A stretch of DNA of 64,000 bases from contig NZ_NOIN01000015.1 in NCBI RefSeq assembly GCF_014596565.1, positions 1 through 64,000 on the forward strand. The letters are read 5' to 3'. A program made the translations under genes and the position numbers. The stretch's first letter is position 1. Each line of letters opens with the position of its first letter. The notes under the pieces are model-generated. The model did not search any database, was not told where the DNA came from, and was given only the letters and a program-made list of their open reading frames with translations. Origin of the DNA: Pseudomonas sp. PSB18. GTDB lineage: Bacteria > Pseudomonadota > Gammaproteobacteria > Pseudomonadales > Pseudomonadaceae. Positions 60,922-64,000 of this stretch are shown here, one piece after another.

Positions 60922-62427
60922 TCAGGCGTAACTTTGAGCCTTGCTGTCTTCGACCAGTTCCAGCGCGATGTTGTTCTGCGCGTTGATCTTGCGATACAAC
61001 GCCGCGTCGGTTTCCAGCACTTTTTCCCGGGCCGGGAAAATTTCCGCGAGCTTGGCCGCCCACTCTCCCTTGGCCTTGTCCGGGAAGCAGCGCTCGATCA
61101 GGTCCAGCATGATCGACACGGTCACCGAAGCGCCTGGCGATGCGCCAAGCAGGGCGGCGAGGGTGCCGTCCTTGGCTGCTACCAGTTCGGTACCGAACTG
61201 CAGGACACCACCTTTCTTCGGGTCTTTCTTGATGATCTGCACCCGTTGGCCGGCCACTTCCAGGCGCCAGTCCTCGGCTTTCGCTTCGGGGTAGAAGCGA
61301 CGCAGGGATTCCAGACGCTGCTCCATGGACTGCATCACTTCACTGATCAGGTATTTGGTCAGGTCCATGTTGTCCCGGGCTACCGCCAGCATCGGGCCGA
61401 TGTTGCCGGCGCGTACCGACAGCGGCAGGTCCATGATCGAACCGTGCTTGAGGAACTTGGTGGTGAAACCGGCATAGGGTCCGAACAGCAGGGATTTCTT
61501 GCCGTCGACCACGCGGGTATCCAGGTGCGGCACCGACATCGGCGGCGAGCCTACGGCAGCCTGGCTGTAAACCTTGGCCTGGTGGTGCTTGACCACTTCC
61601 GGGTTGTCGCAACGCAGCCATTGGCCACTGACCGGGAAGCCGCCGAAGCCCTTGCTTTCCTCGATGCCTGAGGCTTGCAGCAATGGCAACGCCGCGCCAC
61701 CGGCACCCAGGAAGACGAATTTGGCATCGACGTCGCGGCTGCTGCCGGAGTTGACGTCCTTGATGCTCACGGTCCAGCCGTTGCCGTTGCGCTTGAGCCC
61801 GGTGACGCGCTTGCAGTACTTGACCTGGGTGCCTGGCGCGCTGGTCAGATGCTTGAGCAGTTGGTTGGTCAGGGCGCCGAAGTTGACGTCGGTGCCGTTC
61901 ATGACCCGGGTGGCGGCGATGACTTCATCGGCCGGACGCCCCGGCATCATCAGCGGCATCCACTCGGCCATCTTGCCTTTGTCTTCGGTGTATTCCATGT
62001 TGGCGAAAGCGTGATGCTGGCTCAGCAGCTCGAAGCGCTTCTTCAGGAACGACACGCCTTTTTCGCCCTGCACGAAGCTCAGGTGCGGCACCGGCGCGAT
62101 AAAGGACTTGGAGGAGCCGAACGTGCTTTTCTGGGTCAGGTACGTCCAGAACTGCTTCGACACCTCGAACTGGGTGTTGATGTGCACGGCTTTCTTGATG
62201 TCGACACTGCCATCGGCCGCCTGCGGCGTGTAGTTCAGCTCACACAGCCCGGCGTGGCCTGTACCGGCGTTGTTCCAGGGGTTGGAACTCTCCGCGGCAC
62301 CGGAATCCATCAGCTCGACGACTTCCAGCGAAATCGCGGGGTCGAGCTCCTTGAGCAGCACGGCCAGGGTGGCACTCATGATGCCGGCCCCTACCAGAAC
62401 TACATCGACTGCTTCGTTATGCGCCAT
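60922..62427 (-). CDS. mqo: Malate:quinone oxidoreductase
   Basis: This is an FAD enzyme of 501 residues that oxidises malate to oxaloacetate and passes electrons to quinone at the inner membrane. The FAD motif VLVGAGIMSATLAVLL is at the N-terminus; SSNPWNNAGTGHAGLCELNY is the Mqo-specific signature. The C-terminal GASPGASVTVSIMLDLIERCF is typical. GGAG lies nine to twelve bases before the ATG. Length is normal. It is transcribed alone and ends at a shared terminator. Confidence 0.96.
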   Translation of the reverse strand: MAHNEAVDVVLVGAGIMSATLAVLLKELDPAISLEVVELMDSGAAESSNPWNNAGTGHAGLCELNYTPQAADGSVDIKKAVHINTQFEVSKQFWTYLTQKSTFGSSKSFIAPVPHLSFVQGEKGVSFLKKRFELLSQHHAFANMEYTEDKGKMAEWMPLMMPGRPADEVIAATRVMNGTDVNFGALTNQLLKHLTSAPGTQVKYCKRVTGLKRNGNGWTVSIKDVNSGSSRDVDAKFVFLGAGGAALPLLQASGIEESKGFGGFPVSGQWLRCDNPEVVKHHQAKVYSQAAVGSPPMSVPHLDTRVVDGKKSLLFGPYAGFTTKFLKHGSIMDLPLSVRAGNIGPMLAVARDNMDLTKYLISEVMQSMEQRLESLRRFYPEAKAEDWRLEVAGQRVQIIKKDPKKGGVLQFGTELVAAKDGTLAALLGASPGASVTVSIMLDLIERCFPDKAKGEWAAKLAEIFPAREKVLETDAALYRKINAQNNIALELVEDSKAQSYA

Positions 62428-63161
62428 TTAACGCGTCTCCAAAATCTGCAGCACCAAATTGTCGGCATAGCGGCCAGGAGTGGCGGGGCAGGTCGGTTGC
62501 GCCCCAGGTACCCATGGCCAGGATCGCCATGTCCGAATCTTCGCAATTTTTTGCAACTGCTACGGATGCATGCAGCCTGGCCTCAAGAGTCACATGAACT
62601 CATTTAAGCGCCGGGCACACAATTCGACTTATGGCCGAGACATCCGTTCGTGCAACCAAATCCGTAGCGGACAGGCTTCAGGCGCCGGTTCTTGAGCGAT
62701 ATCCGGTCCTGTGTCGTTGGGCTGTTTCAGACGCCAATGGTGCTTGTTCAGACGCAAAACTTTTCATTTGCTCGCCACACTCTTGTGAAGTTGTGAAAAC
62801 CCGTTTTTTCACGCTCTTTTGAAGACGTGAACCTCAAAAAGGGCTGTCCCAGCCAGGCACCGTGTCCGGATTGTTTGCCCCATGCAGTACATGACAGGCA
62901 AAACGGGCAGACAGCTCAGTGACCGAGCGTAATGACAGCTCTGCAGATTCGCGAAAAGTGGTGATTGGCCCGGAAACAGCGGGCGCGCCAGCTTCACTCG
63001 ATCTGTGTGGGCGGCTCTCTGTGGGCGGTGCGGGGTGCCAATACAAGCGCATCAGCGGCGTTGCGAGGCCCGATCAGGAGACGTCCTTATAATCGGGGGG
63101 AGATTGTAACGAAGAAACGCAGGAAAATGGTCGTGTTTAATGACTTTTATTAGCCATTCGG
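62428..63161. other. Long intergenic region without a recognised gene
   Basis: About 730 bases lie upstream of mqo with no convincing protein gene on either strand. A perfect TATAAT occurs at 63088-63093 but without a well-spaced -35. An AT-rich hairpin (GTGAAAA, then TTTTTCAC) sits near 62794-62813. The mqo promoter must lie in the left part. No tRNA, repeat or known RNA was recognised. Confidence 0.5.
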
Positions 63162-63395
63162 TCAGATGGCTAACAACTGGCGGCTGCGCGCGCGACTGCG
63201 AAGCGGCTGTACGCGGGCGCTGGCGGGTAAAGGCTGATTCAGCCAGTTGAGACGGATTTCTTCGATTTCCACCCAGCCTTCGCCCATGGGTTGCAGGCTG
63301 CATTGTTTGAACGCCTGGCAACGGCCGTTGCGATCCAGCAGGGCAAAGCTGCGATGCTGTGGGCGTGGCGTGAACAAGGAGACGAGAAGACGCAT
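63162..63395 (-). CDS. Small conserved-looking protein of unknown function
   Basis: This small protein has 77 residues, starting MRLLVSLFTPRPQHRSFALL, rich in Arg and hydrophobic residues. Two cysteines are absent from any motif. CGGAAATCCGACC before the ATG is only a weak ribosome site. It resembles small uncharacterised Pseudomonas proteins near mqo by position, but this could not be checked. It may be a real small protein, and its coding status is moderate. Confidence 0.55.
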   Translation of the reverse strand: MRLLVSLFTPRPQHRSFALLDRNGRCQAFKQCSLQPMGEGWVEIEEIRLNWLNQPLPASARVQPLRSRARSRQLLAI

Positions 63396-63596
63396 GGTCG
63401 GATTTCCGTGTCGGGGGACTTATGAGCAGCCTGACAGCGAGCCATGACATGCCGGTGTAAGGACCGTGACAATGGAATGACAGGAACCGGCATTGGCGGT
63501 ACATGTCTGAAATTTCAGTATTCATTCGGCTGGTTCGCCGCGCTGGCGCACCGCTATACTGCGGGTCTGTCAGTGCCCGATTCTGGAGAGAAGCGC

Positions 63597-64000
63597 ATGT
63601 TGCAACGCCTGTTGTTCGGTTTGATCGCTGTGACCAGTCTGACCCTTGTCGGCTGCGCCCACAGCCCGCAACAACTTAACCCGGAACCCAAGCTCAACGC
63701 CCAGCTGGCGCCTGTGGGCCATGGCCAACCGGTGGTGGTACGGGTGGTGGACGGCCGTCCGTCGCCGACGCTCGGCACCCGTGGCGGTCTGTACCCGGAA
63801 ACCAGCGTCATCACGGTACAGGGTGCGCAGATCCTGCCCAAGCTGCAGGCCCAGGCTGAAGCCGCCGTGCGTCTGCTGGGGTTCACCCCGACCGCGAACG
63901 CAATGAATGCTCCGCAACTGACCGTTACCCTGGCCGAACTCAAGTATCAGTCGCCTAAGGAAGGCATGTACGTGACCGAAGCCACCATCGGCGCGACCTT
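63597..64000 (+). CDS. YajG-like lipoprotein, 5' part (gene runs off the window)
   Basis: This is the first 134 codons of a lipoprotein. The signal peptide (LLFGLIAVTSLTLVGC) ends in lipobox LVGC at Cys20. The mature start (AHSPQQLNPEPKL) and the VVVRVVDGRPSPTLGTRGG stretch match YajG-type lipoproteins. GGAGAG lies five to ten bases before the ATG. The 3' end lies beyond base 64000. Confidence 0.85.
   Translation, partial: MLQRLLFGLIAVTSLTLVGCAHSPQQLNPEPKLNAQLAPVGHGQPVVVRVVDGRPSPTLGTRGGLYPETSVITVQGAQILPKLQAQAEAAVRLLGFTPTANAMNAPQLTVTLAELKYQSPKEGMYVTEATIGAT

Noticed and set aside
62795..63155. Small RNA or short ORF (MVVFNDFY) near the TATAAT at 63088
   Set aside because: No well-spaced -35 or terminator, and an 8-codon ORF cannot be supported from sequence alone.
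1..64000. CRISPR arrays, prophage or insertion sequences
   Set aside because: No regularly spaced repeats, integrase, transposase or phage structural genes were seen; the only repeats found are REP doublets.

Overview
The window reads as a stretch of a Pseudomonas chromosome, most likely from the P. fluorescens species complex. The gene order at 33-63 kb (ychF-pth-rplY-prs-tRNA-Gln-ispE-lolB-lbcA, then hemA-prfA-prmC-moeB-murI-pagL, then phrB, hemH, uraA-upp, hpt and mqo) is the familiar Pseudomonas core layout. The high G+C, the Pseudomonas-type REP repeats (GAGCCTGCTCGCGA and GGCTTGCCCGCGAT arms) and the protein sequences all agree. No phage, insertion sequence, integrase or CRISPR array was seen. 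Function calls come from reading motifs, not from searches.

Layout. 0-0.45 kb: the 3' end of a 23S rRNA gene, a 5S rRNA gene and a terminator. 0.5-4.1 kb: a PqiA/LetA-PqiB/LetB type lipid-transport operon, with LetA split into two genes and a six-MCE-domain LetB-like protein. 4.2-9.0 kb (minus): the mksF-mksE-mksB condensin operon. 9.2-10.4 kb: holD-rimI. 10.5-24 kb: mixed housekeeping and accessory genes, namely an acidic disordered protein, beta-carbonic anhydrase, a SET-domain protein, a secreted protein of unknown function, a short-chain fatty-acid transporter, a soluble PAS-PAS chemoreceptor (BdlA-like), a DUF2975-XRE pair, gamma-glutamyltransferase, GST, and an electrophile-response cluster (OYE, SDR, MDR) divergent from a TetR regulator. 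24.2-33.6 kb: tRNA-Met, a membrane chemoreceptor, a TerC-CBS-CorC protein with an unusual leader, a LysR/LysE pair, two small unknown genes and an RTX/delta-60 repeat protein.

33.6-45.5 kb is core translation, nucleotide, isoprenoid, lipoprotein and haem biosynthesis. 45.6-53.1 kb contains pagL and then a candidate light-response block: DUF523/DUF1722 (YbgA), a MerR-family regulator resembling class II LitR/PplR, phrB, an atypical SDR, a renalase-like FAD enzyme and a TIGR01777 SDR. TTGTACA-type sites lie in front of two of its transcription units. 53.1-62.4 kb: hemH, uracil and purine salvage (upp-uraA, hpt), a SulP transporter and mqo. The window ends inside a YajG-like lipoprotein gene.

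The most promising items for follow-up are the LitR-like block with its repeated TTGTACA sites, the structured leader with a proline-rich small ORF before the TerC-CorC gene, the abrupt composition change inside ispE beside tRNA-Gln, the SDR that has lost its catalytic Tyr and Lys, and the SulP gene whose 3' end is made of REP sequence.
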